Source: Pelagerythrobacter aerophilus
Lineage (GTDB): Bacteria; Pseudomonadota; Alphaproteobacteria; Sphingomonadales; Sphingomonadaceae
Direction of reading: 5' to 3'
Length of the DNA stretch: 64,000 nt
NCBI RefSeq assembly: GCF_003581645.1
Contig: NZ_QXFK01000019.1
Span: 372,001 to 436,000, forward strand
Positions 1 to 11,077 of this stretch are shown piece by piece. The notes beneath the pieces are model-generated. The model was not told the origin of the DNA and made no database searches. It worked only from the letters and a program-made list of their open reading frames with translations. How positions within the stretch are numbered: the stretch's first letter is position 1; the number at the start of each line of letters is the position of its first letter. A program made the position numbers and the translations under genes.

Positions 1-1088
1 CGCACTTCTCGGTAGAGGCTTTCGACCGGCACGCCGTGGGTCACGCCGAGCCCGCCGAAAATCTGGACGGCTTTGTCGATTACGATCTGGGCGCGGTCGG
101 TGGCGTGGAGTTTCGCGAGCGCGGCTTCGCGACTGTTGCGCTGACCCTTAACGTCCTTGAGCCATGCCGCCCGATAGATGAGCAGGGCCGACGCATCGAC
201 ATCGAGCACCATTTCGGCGAGCTTCGATTGGGTGATCGGGTTATCCGCGAGTACCCCCTGGCCCAGCTTGCGACCGAGAGCGCGACCTGTGGCTTCGTCC
301 AGTGCCCGCCGCGCGAACCCGAGCGCTGCGGCGCCGACGGTGGTGCGGAATATATCCAGCGTCGCCATCGCCTGCGCGAAGCCGCGACCGCGCTCGCCAA
401 GGAGGGTATCAGCCGCAAGCTCCATATTGGAGAATTGCAGCGTCGCGAGAGGATGCGGCGCGATCACGCGGATGCGCTCGCTCATTTCGAGCCCCGGCGT
501 GTCGGCATCGACGAGGAAAGTGGAGATGCCCTTCGCCCCCGGCGCCTCTCCAGTCCGCGCGAACAGCACATAATAATCCGCGATGCCGCCATTGGAGATG
601 TAGGTCTTGGCGCCGTTGACGAGATAGCCATCCGGCGCTTCGTCAGCTGTGGTTTCCATGGATGCGACATCGGAGCCGGAGCGTGGTTCAGTCAGCGCGA
701 AGGCGGCAATCTTGGTCCCCGCAGCAACGGCAGGCAGGTACGCCTGTTTCTGCGCTTCGGTCCCGAATAGCGTGATGGTCCCGGACCCGAGACCTTGCAT
801 CGCGAAGGCAAAGTCCGCGAGGCCCGAATGGCGAGCGAGGGTTTCGCGGATCAGAGCGAGCGAACGGACGTCGAGCGTCTCGTGTACGCCGCCGTAAGCG
901 GCCGGAACGCAATAGCGCAACCAGCCTCCTTCACCCAGCCGGCTGACCAGAGAACGGCAGGCGTCGTCGACGTCCTCTTCCCCATGCTCGTCGCAAAGCT
1001 CGGCAGCGCACCAACTCTCCAGCTCATCTGCGAGTTGCCGGTGGCTGTCATCGAAAAAGGGCCAGTCGAGAAAGGAACGGTCCACCAT
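1..1088 (-). CDS. Acyl-CoA dehydrogenase (3' end beyond window)
   Basis: FAD-dependent acyl-CoA dehydrogenase of the alpha,beta-desaturating family, cytoplasmic. About 362 residues are visible; the C-terminus runs off the left edge. The flavin/substrate loop typical of the family is visible ([14 protein letters not shown], near residue 130), followed by the beta-domain stretch [13 protein letters not shown] and, near the edge, the conserved [15 protein letters not shown] segment of the C-terminal helical domain. The ATG at 1088-1086 shares one base with the TGA of the upstream crotonase gene (TGATG), so it is the last visible member of a coupled operon. Oxidation of a ring-derived acyl-CoA is inferred from context; the substrate cannot be read from sequence. 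Family call is firm. Confidence 0.9.
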   Translation of the reverse strand, partial: MVDRSFLDWPFFDDSHRQLADELESWCAAELCDEHGEEDVDDACRSLVSRLGEGGWLRYCVPAAYGGVHETLDVRSLALIRETLARHSGLADFAFAMQGLGSGTITLFGTEAQKQAYLPAVAAGTKIAAFALTEPRSGSDVASMETTADEAPDGYLVNGAKTYISNGGIADYYVLFARTGEAPGAKGISTFLVDADTPGLEMSERIRVIAPHPLATLQFSNMELAADTLLGERGRGFAQAMATLDIFRTTVGAAALGFARRALDEATGRALGRKLGQGVLADNPITQSKLAEMVLDVDASALLIYRAAWLKDVKGQRNSREAALAKLHATDRAQIVIDKAVQIFGGLGVTHGVPVESLYREV

Positions 1089-1903
1089 CAGTCGCCCTCG
1101 AACTCGGGCTGACGCTTCGCGGCGAAAGCTTCGAACGCGCGCCTGAAATCCTTGGTCGTCATGCAGATCGCCTGGGCCTGCGCCTCCATCTCGATCGCCG
1201 TGTCGAGACTGACCGCCCACTCGGTATTGAGCTGTGTCTTGGTAATTCCGTGAGCGAACGTGGGCCCGCTCGCGAGCCCACGCGCGAGTGTAGCCGCTTC
1301 ATCCACCAGGTTATCGGCGGAGACGAGACGGTTGTGGAAGCCCCAACGCTCGCCCTCCTCAGCGGTCATGGCCCGTCCGCTGAACAGCAGTTCGGACGCC
1401 CTGCCTTGTCCGATGATGCGCGGCAGGATGGCGCACGCGCCCATGTCGCAGCCCGCGAGGCCGACGCGGGTGAACAGGAAGGCCGTCTTGGTTTCGGGAG
1501 TCGCCAGCCGGATATCGGAAGCCATGGCGAGAATAGCGCCGGCTCCAACGCACACGCCGTCGAGCGCCGCGATGATCGGTTGCGGGCAGGCACGCATGGC
1601 CTTGACCAGATCCCCGGTCATGCGGGTGAAGGCGAGCAGTCCCGGCATCTCCATCTCGGTCAGCGGGCCGATGATCTCGTGCACGTCGCCGCCGGAGCTG
1701 AAATTGCCGCCGGCACCGGCAATCACAACGACCTTCACTTCGGGAACGTAAACCAGTTGTCGGAACGTGTCGCGCAGCTCTGCATAGCTTTCGAAGGTGA
1801 GCGGGTTCTTGCGCTCGGGGCGGTTCAGCGTGACAGTTGCCACTCCGTCCTCGAAGCTCCAGCGGAAATGGACTGGAGCATATTCGTTAGGGTTCAGAGT
1901 CAT
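1088..1903 (-). CDS. Enoyl-CoA hydratase/isomerase (crotonase) family protein, atypical active site
   Basis: A 271-residue crotonase-fold protein. The start is the ATG at 1903, behind a strong GGAGG and overlapping the upstream SDR stop as ATGA. The first oxyanion-hole segment is present ([13 protein letters not shown], residues about 64-77) and so is the second ([15 protein letters not shown]). However, the position of the first catalytic Glu in true hydratases (GGGCELAM) is Ile here, and the second (QPEILLG) reads TRVGLA. A Cys-Asp pair (GCDMG) follows at the place where MenB and related crotonases carry an Asp. It is therefore probably not a plain 2-enoyl-CoA hydratase; a ring hydrolase, lyase or isomerase step in the aromatic-CoA pathway is an inference. 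Confidence 0.85.
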   Translation of the reverse strand: MTLNPNEYAPVHFRWSFEDGVATVTLNRPERKNPLTFESYAELRDTFRQLVYVPEVKVVVIAGAGGNFSSGGDVHEIIGPLTEMEMPGLLAFTRMTGDLVKAMRACPQPIIAALDGVCVGAGAILAMASDIRLATPETKTAFLFTRVGLAGCDMGACAILPRIIGQGRASELLFSGRAMTAEEGERWGFHNRLVSADNLVDEAATLARGLASGPTFAHGITKTQLNTEWAVSLDTAIEMEAQAQAICMTTKDFRRAFEAFAAKRQPEFEGD

Positions 1904-2658
1904 ATTTCCCCTCCTGCAACGGCAACGGTCTGTCCGGTGATGGAACGGCTCTCCTTCTGGCACAGCCAGACGACGGCATTGGCAACCTCTACGGGATCGA
2001 TAAGACGGCCCTGAGGATTGAATTTCGTCAACGCCGCACGCGCATCGTCACGCCCTCGGCCCGTCGTGGCGGCGATGGTGGTGATAGAATCGGCAACGAT
2101 ATCCGTGTCCGTGAAGCCGGGGCAGACTGCGTTCACGGTAAGGCTGGTCTTCGCGAACTCGGCTGCAAGCGCGCGGGTGAGCCCGACAGCGCCGTGCTTC
2201 GCCGCCACATAGGGCGCGGTGTATGCATAGCCTTTGAGCCCGGCGGTCGATGCAATGGTGACGATCCGTCCGGCGGACGCGGCGAGCAAGTCGGGAAGCG
2301 CAGCCTGGCAGCAATGGAGCAGGGCATCGAGGTTGACGGCCATCGCCCGGCGCCAGCTTTCGGCAGTCACGCGTGCGAAGGGGGCACTGTGCGCAGCGCC
2401 GGCATTGTTGACGAGGATGGTGATGGGGCCATGCGCGGCACGAGCGCTCGCGAATGCATTGTCGATTTCGCTGCGAACCGTCACGTCCGCGGGCGCGACC
2501 AGTGCCTCTGGAAGATCCACCGCAAGTTGCTCCAGGGGCTCGCGGCGGCGGCCGATGAGGGTGAGCTTCGCGCCCTCCTTCGCGAGTGCACGCGCGACGG
2601 CAGCACCAATACCCGTGCCGCCGCCGGTAACGGCCGCATGTTGACCCTGGAAACGCAT
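1900..2658 (-). CDS. SDR family oxidoreductase, probable 3-hydroxyacyl-CoA dehydrogenase
   Basis: Classical short-chain dehydrogenase of 252 residues. The cofactor motif TGGGTGIG sits at residues 11-18, NNAG lies mid-protein, a Ser in IASTAG precedes the catalytic YVAAK pair, and the CPGFTDTD segment follows. The ATG at 2658 shares its A with the TGA of the upstream gene; a GTG one codon earlier is also possible. Its 3' end overlaps the crotonase start by four bases. Placed between a ring-modifying flavoprotein and a crotonase, it is likely to oxidise a hydroxyacyl-CoA intermediate with NAD(P)+. The family is certain; the substrate is inferred from the operon. Confidence 0.88.
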   Translation of the reverse strand: MRFQGQHAAVTGGGTGIGAAVARALAKEGAKLTLIGRRREPLEQLAVDLPEALVAPADVTVRSEIDNAFASARAAHGPITILVNNAGAAHSAPFARVTAESWRRAMAVNLDALLHCCQAALPDLLAASAGRIVTIASTAGLKGYAYTAPYVAAKHGAVGLTRALAAEFAKTSLTVNAVCPGFTDTDIVADSITTIAATTGRGRDDARAALTKFNPQGRLIDPVEVANAVVWLCQKESRSITGQTVAVAGGEI

Positions 2659-4955
2659 CACGCCGTCAGCGCCGCTTCTTGTTCGCGCTGAAGATTACGC
2701 GTGAGCTGGGCTTGGCCACCGAGATAAGGCGGCGGTACATGGACGCCCCGATAGTCATGGCTCGCGGCGGCACGGAGCGTCCACATCGGATCGATGAGAT
2801 GCGGCCTGGCAAGCGCAACGAGATCGGCGCGCCCGGCAGCGAGAATAGAATTGACGTGATCGGTCTCGTAGATGTTCCCGACCGCCATCGTCGAGACACG
2901 GGCTTCGTTGCGGATCTGGTCGGCGAAGGGCGTCTGGAACATGCGGCCGTAGACGGGCTTGCAGTCCGCCCAGGTCTGGCCGGCGGAAACGTCGACCAGG
3001 TCGACACCCTCCTCCCAGAACGCACGGGCAATCTCGACCGCATCGTCCGGCGTGATGCCGAGATCCCCCATCCAGTCGTTGGCAGAGATACGGACCGACA
3101 TCGGCTTTTCGGTCGGCCAGGCAGCGCGCATCGCGCGGAACACCTCAAGGGGGAAGCGGAGGCGGTTTTCGAGGTTTCCGCCGTATTCGTCAGTGCGCTT
3201 GTTGGTGAGCGGTGTGATGAAGCTGGAGAGGAGGTAGCCGTGCGCCGCATGGAGCTCGATCATGTCGAAGCATGCTTCACGCCCCATTTCCACCGCCGCG
3301 ACGAACTGGTCCCGCACAATCGTCATGTCGCCGCGGGTCATTGGAATGGGCGTCTGGTTACCCGAACTCCACGGGACGTCGGAGGCAGCCATGACAGGCC
3401 AGTTGCCGCTCTCCAGCGGCACGTCATATCCTTCCCATCCTACCTTCGTCGAGCCTTTCGGCCCGCTGTGACCGAGCTGGAGACAGAACTTGGCGTGGCT
3501 CTGCCCATGGACGAAATCGACAATGCGCTTCCAGGCGTCGCGATGCTGCGGCGTGTACATGCCGGGGCATCCCGGCGTGATGCGCCCGGTCGGAGAAACG
3601 CAGGTCATCTCCGTATAAACGAGCCCCGCCCCACCTTGAGAACGCGTGCCATAGTGAACGAGGTGGAAGTCGTTCGGCATTCCGTCCTCGGCCGAATAGG
3701 TCGCCATCGGCGAAACGACGACGCGATTCGCCAGCTCCATCTCACGCAACCTGTAAGGCGCAAACATCGGCGGCGCCGGACGATCGGTGGGCGCACCCGT
3801 GGCCCTTGACTGAAACCACTGCTCGACGCCTTCTAGCCAGTCCTTGTCGCGCAGGCGCAGGTTCTCGTGGCTCACGCGCTGACTGCGCGTCAGGAGTGAA
3901 TAGGCGAACTGGATCGGCTCGAAATGAAGGTACCGGCCAAGCGTCTCGAACCATTCGGTTGAATTTCGCGCGCTGTTCTGGAGCTTCAGCACTTCCAGGT
4001 TCCGCTCGGCCTGGTATTCCTCCAGCGCCTGATGGCGCGACAGGCCGGGCCTGTTCAGCACCTCGGCAAGCTTGATTGCGTCTTCCAGCGCAAGCTTCGT
4101 GCCCGATCCGATCGAGAAATGCGCGGTGTGCGCGGCATCGCCCAGAAGGATCAGGTTCCTGTACGACCAGTTGTCGCAGATGATGCGGCGAAAGTTGAGC
4201 CAGGCGTCGGGCCCCTTGAGATGGGCGGCATTGGACATGAGACGGTGGCCGCCGAGATACCTGGCGAAGAGTTCCTCGCAGAAGGCGATCGCCTCGGGCT
4301 GGTCCATCCGGTCGAGGTTGAGGCCTTCCCACGTCTCGGGTGCCGTTTCGACGATGAAGGTCGAAAGGTCGTCGTCGAAGCGATAGGCATGCGCCCAGAC
4401 CCAGCCCGCCTTCGTTTCCTCAAAGGCGAAAGTGAACGCATCGAACACCTGATGCGTACCGAACCAGAAGAACTTGTTCCGCCGCGTCTGAATGTCGACG
4501 CCGAATTGCTCCTCATAACGGGTCCGGATACGGCTGTTGGCGCCATCCGCCGCGATCACGAGATCGTAATCGCGCCAGTCGTCGAGATCCGGGCTGGCCT
4601 CGTGCTCGAAATGAAGCACGACACCGAGCTCGCGAGCCCGTTCCTGGAGGATGTTGAGCAACCGCTTGCGGCCGATGCCGATAAAGCCATGACCGGACGA
4701 GCGGATCGCTTGTCCATGGATATGGACGTCGATGTCGTCCCAATGGGCGAATTCGTCCTGGATGATCTTCCCGCTTACGGGGTCGTTGGCCATCAGATTC
4801 TCGACCGTCTGATCGGAGAACACGACCCCCCAGCCGAACGTGTCGTCGGGCCGGTTGCGTTCGAACACCGCGACCTCGTGAGCGGGATCGCGCAGCTTCA
4901 TCGAAATGGCAAAATATAGTCCGGCAGGACCGCCGCCGAGGCACGCTACACGCAT
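2658..4955 (-). CDS. Bifunctional flavin monooxygenase / Old-Yellow-Enzyme-type reductase (2-aminobenzoyl-CoA monooxygenase/reductase or salicylyl-CoA 5-hydroxylase type)
   Basis: A 765-residue two-domain flavoprotein. Residues 1 to about 380 form a single-component FAD aromatic hydroxylase: dinucleotide motif [10 protein letters not shown] near the N-terminus and second FAD motif [14 protein letters not shown] about residue 275. Residues about 395-755 form an NADH:flavin oxidoreductase/OYE barrel ([43 protein letters not shown]). This fusion is known from Azoarcus evansii 2-aminobenzoyl-CoA monooxygenase/reductase, which hydroxylates and reduces a CoA-bound aromatic ring; databases often name it salicylyl-CoA 5-hydroxylase/oxidoreductase. 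The ATG at 4955 has a good AAGGAG, and a perfect palindrome lies just upstream. It is the first gene of the coupled operon. The exact ring substrate is unproven. Confidence 0.88.
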   Translation of the reverse strand: MRVACLGGGPAGLYFAISMKLRDPAHEVAVFERNRPDDTFGWGVVFSDQTVENLMANDPVSGKIIQDEFAHWDDIDVHIHGQAIRSSGHGFIGIGRKRLLNILQERARELGVVLHFEHEASPDLDDWRDYDLVIAADGANSRIRTRYEEQFGVDIQTRRNKFFWFGTHQVFDAFTFAFEETKAGWVWAHAYRFDDDLSTFIVETAPETWEGLNLDRMDQPEAIAFCEELFARYLGGHRLMSNAAHLKGPDAWLNFRRIICDNWSYRNLILLGDAAHTAHFSIGSGTKLALEDAIKLAEVLNRPGLSRHQALEEYQAERNLEVLKLQNSARNSTEWFETLGRYLHFEPIQFAYSLLTRSQRVSHENLRLRDKDWLEGVEQWFQSRATGAPTDRPAPPMFAPYRLREMELANRVVVSPMATYSAEDGMPNDFHLVHYGTRSQGGAGLVYTEMTCVSPTGRITPGCPGMYTPQHRDAWKRIVDFVHGQSHAKFCLQLGHSGPKGSTKVGWEGYDVPLESGNWPVMAASDVPWSSGNQTPIPMTRGDMTIVRDQFVAAVEMGREACFDMIELHAAHGYLLSSFITPLTNKRTDEYGGNLENRLRFPLEVFRAMRAAWPTEKPMSVRISANDWMGDLGITPDDAVEIARAFWEEGVDLVDVSAGQTWADCKPVYGRMFQTPFADQIRNEARVSTMAVGNIYETDHVNSILAAGRADLVALARPHLIDPMWTLRAAASHDYRGVHVPPPYLGGQAQLTRNLQREQEAALTA

Positions 4956-4969
4956 CTCATCTCCTTACT

Positions 4970-4987
4970 TGTTTTAAACCTAAAACA
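4970..4987. promoter_or_regulatory. Palindromic operator candidate between the aromatic operon and the glutaryl-CoA dehydrogenase relic
   Basis: Seven-base arms TGTTTTA and TAAAACA are perfectly complementary around the spacer AACC. The element sits 15 bases upstream of the bifunctional monooxygenase start, next to its ribosome-binding site, in a patch far more AT-rich than its surroundings. Dyads of this length at such positions are typical binding sites for TetR- or MarR-type regulators. No regulator gene lies beside it in the window, so the protein partner is unknown. Confidence 0.5.
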
Positions 4988-5027
4988 TTTCTTTCAGGGA
5001 GGCAATGCCCAACGAGAAGGAGGAGCA

Positions 5028-5420
5028 ATGGAATGCCCCAACCGTCTATGGTGCCATTCGATCGGTCGGCCCCGTTCGCGCTCGACGCACAGCTGCCTGA
5101 AACGGGGCGCCTTCGACCGTTCGATCATGACGGAATGGGCTGGCTAGACGTGCTCGGCATAACCATCCGCCCTGAAGTCGGCGAGGCCGATCTCAACTAT
5201 GTAAGTGGCGGCCTTGTCGCACGTGAAACGGAGCGGTCGATCAGGCTATCGTTCAGTGATGCCGGTGCGGTCGTGCCTCATCATGCACTCGATACATGCT
5301 TACGGCACCCCTGCGCAGAGGAGAGGTATCTGCCGAAGCCGGCGACCGGCGAAGGGATCGGTTGCTTCGGCCTTACTGTGCCGAACGCAAGCTCCGATCC
5401 CGACGGCAGCAACGTTTAAC
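5028..5420 (+). pseudogene. Glutaryl-CoA dehydrogenase remnant (frameshifted, internally deleted, truncated)
   Basis: A relic of glutaryl-CoA dehydrogenase, the FAD enzyme that oxidises and decarboxylates glutaryl-CoA to crotonyl-CoA. A good ribosome-binding site (AAGGAGGAG, 5018-5026) still precedes the ATG. Family landmarks appear in order but in two frames: PFALDAQL, then LGITIRPEVGEADLNYVSGG in the first frame; a one-base loss near 5230 shifts to SGYRSVMPV and IMHSIHAYGTPAQR; another shift near 5325 restores the first frame for RYLPKPATGEGIGCFGLT and a decayed SSDPDG before a stop. Around 40 residues are missing after DAQL, and about two thirds of the C-terminal enzyme is absent. It faces the aromatic-CoA operon, suggesting loss of an associated lower-pathway enzyme. 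Confidence 0.8.
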
Positions 5421-5471
5421 CTGGCGGCGCCGGCTCCCGGTTTTCGCTGGGATGATGCCGGCGAAACCCCC

Positions 5472-6938
5472 TCAGGTGGTCTTCATATCGTCGATGATCT
5501 GCACCGCTTCCTCGCTCGTACGGCGGGCGCGGTTGGCTTCGCGCGGCTGGTCGAACGCGGCGAGGACCGGTGCGTCGCGGCCATAGATGTCCTTGAAGGT
5601 ACGCATCTCGCCGTCGATGTCGGTGCCCATCGTGAAATAGGTGATGTAGACCGGCATCCGCGTCGTGAACGGGACCTTGGTGTATTCGCTCGACTTGAGG
5701 ATCTCGACCGCTTCTTCCGCGGCGATCTTGCGCTCTTCGTCCGAGGTCGGGTTCTTCGCCAGGATCGCCAGCGTGATCGCCAGTTCGCTCGCCCGCTCGG
5801 TGCGGATGCAGCCGTGGCTGAGCGCGCGGTTGGCGTTGTTGAACAAGTGGCGCGACGGCGTGTCGTGCAGGAAGATCGCATGCGGGTTGGGCATGTCGAG
5901 CTTCATCAGCCCGAGCGAGTTGCCCGGCCCCGGCTGCTGCACCACGGTGACGAAGCCGGTCTCCTTGTCGCGCCAGCCCTTGTAACCATTGGCGCGCGCC
6001 CAGCCCGGATTGCCGAGCACCCGCGCGCCCAGCCCTTCGCCCTTCACGATCGACTGCGGCACCGTCCAGGTGGGGTTGAAGATCACCCCTTCGACGATTT
6101 CGGCGAGTTGCGGGGTCGCGGTGCGGCCCGGCTTGCCGACGATGGTCTTGTAGGTGCGCAGGATCTTGTCGTTAACCGTCAGCCGGAGCTGGAACTCGGG
6201 CACGTTGGTCATCAGGTACTGGTTGCCGAGATCGCGCGCGAGCCAGCGCCAGCGATCCATGTTGGCGCGGATCAGCTTGCGCTTCGAGGTCTGACCCGCC
6301 GGAGTCGCGGCCAGTTCGGTCTTGAGCTTGGCGTAATCCGGATGGAGCGGTGCGAGATTCTGCAGCGCGCCCGCGATATCGCCGCTGGCGAGCGCACGGG
6401 CCATCACGTCGCCAGTGCGGTAGCGGTCGGGATCGGGATCGACCACGAACCACTGCTTGCGCGCTTCCATCGGCGTGCGGCCATCGCGCATGTCCTCCAC
6501 CAGCCATGCGAAGGCGCGGCTCGCCACCTGGTCGAGCTGCTCGCCCGGGCCGCCCGCGATCGCCTGGCGCAGCGCCAGCTCGTCGTAGTCGGCCGGATCG
6601 AGCCCTTCGGCGCCGATCCCGGCGATGACGGTGGCGAGCTTCTCCGCGTTCGCGACCGTCCAGGGCTGGACCGCCGGCTCGAACTGCTGAACCACTTCCT
6701 TGGCGATCGTGCGTACCGGATCGCCGGGCATCGCGACCGGCGGTGTCGGCGCGGGCCGGGCGGGCTGCGCCGGCTCGCCGGCAACGACGTCGCTGTCCGG
6801 CCGAACCGGATACTGGCCGACCGCCTGCGATTCCGGCAGGAGGTTCTCCGGCGCCTGCTGCTGCGCCGCCGCTGCGGCGGGATGAAGCGCCGTCAGCGAT
6901 GCGGCAGCAAGAAGAATCGGCGAAAGTTTGCTGGTCAT
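5472..6938 (-). CDS. L,D-transpeptidase family protein (YkuD domain, YcbB/LdtD-like)
   Basis: A 488-residue exported peptidoglycan enzyme. An N-terminal signal peptide (hydrophobic run ending in AAAAAQ, about residue 25) is followed by a Pro/Ala-rich linker, an N-terminal scaffold domain resembling that of E. coli YcbB (residues about 60-240), and a catalytic YkuD domain with the hallmark SHGCIR; the nucleophile is Cys377 and the partner His lies in FLHDTPSRHLF. The enzyme would form 3-3 cross-links or attach proteins to peptidoglycan in the periplasm. It stands alone, with a divergent transporter upstream and the pseudogene downstream. The family is certain; which L,D-transpeptidase reaction it performs is inferred. 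Confidence 0.92.
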   Translation of the reverse strand: MTSKLSPILLAAASLTALHPAAAAAQQQAPENLLPESQAVGQYPVRPDSDVVAGEPAQPARPAPTPPVAMPGDPVRTIAKEVVQQFEPAVQPWTVANAEKLATVIAGIGAEGLDPADYDELALRQAIAGGPGEQLDQVASRAFAWLVEDMRDGRTPMEARKQWFVVDPDPDRYRTGDVMARALASGDIAGALQNLAPLHPDYAKLKTELAATPAGQTSKRKLIRANMDRWRWLARDLGNQYLMTNVPEFQLRLTVNDKILRTYKTIVGKPGRTATPQLAEIVEGVIFNPTWTVPQSIVKGEGLGARVLGNPGWARANGYKGWRDKETGFVTVVQQPGPGNSLGLMKLDMPNPHAIFLHDTPSRHLFNNANRALSHGCIRTERASELAITLAILAKNPTSDEERKIAAEEAVEILKSSEYTKVPFTTRMPVYITYFTMGTDIDGEMRTFKDIYGRDAPVLAAFDQPREANRARRTSEEAVQIIDDMKTT

Positions 6939-7057
6939 TTGGTCCTGTCTCTAGCCCCGGGCGCCTCTGGTCGTAGCGAGGGCCGGCGCGAATCTGCCTT
7001 AATGAAACATGCGCATCAAGCACCGCGGCTGACTGGCGGCTGAATCGCACATGCCTG

Positions 7058-7975
7058 ATGACGCGCCGCAACACCCGGCCTATGGCCGCTGCGATGCTTC
7101 CCGAGCACCGCCAGTTGCCCATCCTCGTCACCGTGGCGGGAATCGCGCTGTTCGCAGCGATGGACGCCTTCATGAAGTCCGCCTCGATAGTGGTCGGCGC
7201 CTATAGCGCACTGCTGCTGCGCACCGCGATCGGGCTGGCCGTGGTTGCACCCTTCTGGCTCGGGCTCGGCGGGCGCTGGCCGGCGGGGCGTGTGCTGCGC
7301 ATCCACCTGAAGCGCGGGATCGTCGTCGCCTTCATGGCCCTGACCTTCTTCTTCGCGCTCGTGCGCCTGCCGCTGGCGGAGGCGATCGCACTGTCCTTCG
7401 TCGCACCGCTGATCGCGCTCTATCTCGCCGCGATTCTGCTGGATGAAACGATCGAGCGGCGGGCAGTCGTCGCCGCGCTGCTCGGACTGGCGGGCGTGGT
7501 GGTGATCGTCATCGGCAAGCTCGGAACTCAGGAACTCGACCGCGACGCGCTGCTCGGCCTGTCCGCGATGGCGTTCTCCACCCTGCTCTACGCCTGGAAT
7601 CTGGTCATCCAGCGCGAGCAGGCACTGGTCGCCCGCCCCCTCGAAGTCGCAACTTTTCAGAACGGTATCGTCGCTCTCACGCTCTTGCCGCTCGCACCGC
7701 TCCTGTTCGTCACGCCTGAGGCCGCGGCCTTGCGCGACATCGGCGCGGCCGCATTGCTGGCGACGGGCGCCGCCATCGCGCTCGCCTGGGCCTATGCGCG
7801 AGCCGAGGCGCAGGTGCTCCTGCCGATCGAATATTCCGCCTTCCTGTGGGCGGCGCTGTTCGGCTGGCTGTTCTTCCGCGAGGAACTGGGCCCCGGTACC
7901 GTCGCCGGCGCCGCGCTGATCGTCATCGGCTGCTGGATCGCCGCGCGGCGTCGGCCCGAACAAAGCGCGCTCTAG
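7058..7975 (+). CDS. EamA/DMT superfamily transporter
   Basis: A polytopic inner-membrane protein of up to 305 residues built of two EamA repeats (about residues 20-155 and 165-300), with roughly ten hydrophobic segments, typical of drug/metabolite transporters such as RhaT- or RarD-like permeases. The glycine- and alanine-rich helices and the late segment AFLWAALFGWLFFREELGPGT are characteristic. The start is uncertain: ATG at 7058 gives the longest product, but ATG at 7082 or 7094 would begin closer to the first helix, and none has a convincing ribosome-binding site. Substrate cannot be predicted. It converges with the small peptide gene at 7972-8133, overlapping it by four bases. Confidence 0.88.
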   Translation: MTRRNTRPMAAAMLPEHRQLPILVTVAGIALFAAMDAFMKSASIVVGAYSALLLRTAIGLAVVAPFWLGLGGRWPAGRVLRIHLKRGIVVAFMALTFFFALVRLPLAEAIALSFVAPLIALYLAAILLDETIERRAVVAALLGLAGVVVIVIGKLGTQELDRDALLGLSAMAFSTLLYAWNLVIQREQALVARPLEVATFQNGIVALTLLPLAPLLFVTPEAAALRDIGAAALLATGAAIALAWAYARAEAQVLLPIEYSAFLWAALFGWLFFREELGPGTVAGAALIVIGCWIAARRRPEQSAL

Positions 7976-8133
7976 CGGGCCCGCTCCACCTGCGTGGCTT
8001 CGGAAGCCGCGGCCGGTTGCCCGGCGAAGGTCGCGGCAGCCCCGAAGCAGGCTGCCACCGCAAGCGCCCCGGCCAGGGCGGCCGCGCGCACGGTATCGCG
8101 CGGATCGGAATCCGCTTTGGGATGGTCGATCAT
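7972..8133 (-). CDS. Small single-pass membrane protein (53 residues), unknown function
   Basis: A short frame with a clear GGAGAG ribosome-binding site seven bases before the ATG at 8133. The product has a charged N-terminus (MIDHPKADSDPRD), one strongly hydrophobic alanine-rich helix (about residues 17-40, including a Cys) and a short polar tail ending VERAR. It starts divergently from aconitase and overlaps the end of the DMT transporter tail to tail. I do not recognise a family. The ribosome-binding site and the membrane-protein-like organisation argue that it is translated; a regulatory or stabilising role is possible but unsupported. Confidence 0.55.
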   Translation of the reverse strand: MIDHPKADSDPRDTVRAAALAGALAVAACFGAAATFAGQPAAASEATQVERAR

Positions 8134-8325
8134 CGTGTCTCTCCAGTCGGCCGCGCACTCGGCTGACGGCCCGTTTCGCAGGACCAATGCCTCGGTGCAC
8201 CGCGCGGTTCCGGGTGCACGCCCTTGACGCTTCGCGCGCGAACGCGCAGGTGCCGCGGCAAAATCGCGACTCTTTCCGCCGAAGCGCAGACGGTGGACGC
8301 CATTCACGAAAGGACGACGCACAGC

Positions 8326-10998
<2,673 letters not shown>

Positions 10999-11023
10999 GC
11001 CGCCAGCACCGCGCGGGCGCAAA

Positions 11024-11055
11024 AAAGGGCGGCTCCCTCGCGGGGGCCGCCCTTT
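11024..11055. terminator. Bidirectional rho-independent terminator after acnA
   Basis: A ten-base perfect stem (AAAGGGCGGC at 11024-11033 with GCCGCCCTTT at 11046-11055) lies between convergent acnA and the PEP-CTERM-like gene. The A-run on one side and T-run on the other allow it to act in both directions. Confidence 0.8.
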
Positions 11056-11077
11056 CTCGTGGGAGTGGCGAAGGAAC

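Noticed and set aside
5205-7043. Plus-strand 612-residue frame across the L,D-transpeptidase
   Set aside because: Antisense shadow of a gene with clear YkuD motifs; the frame's first part partly reads the glutaryl-CoA dehydrogenase relic in its shifted frame.
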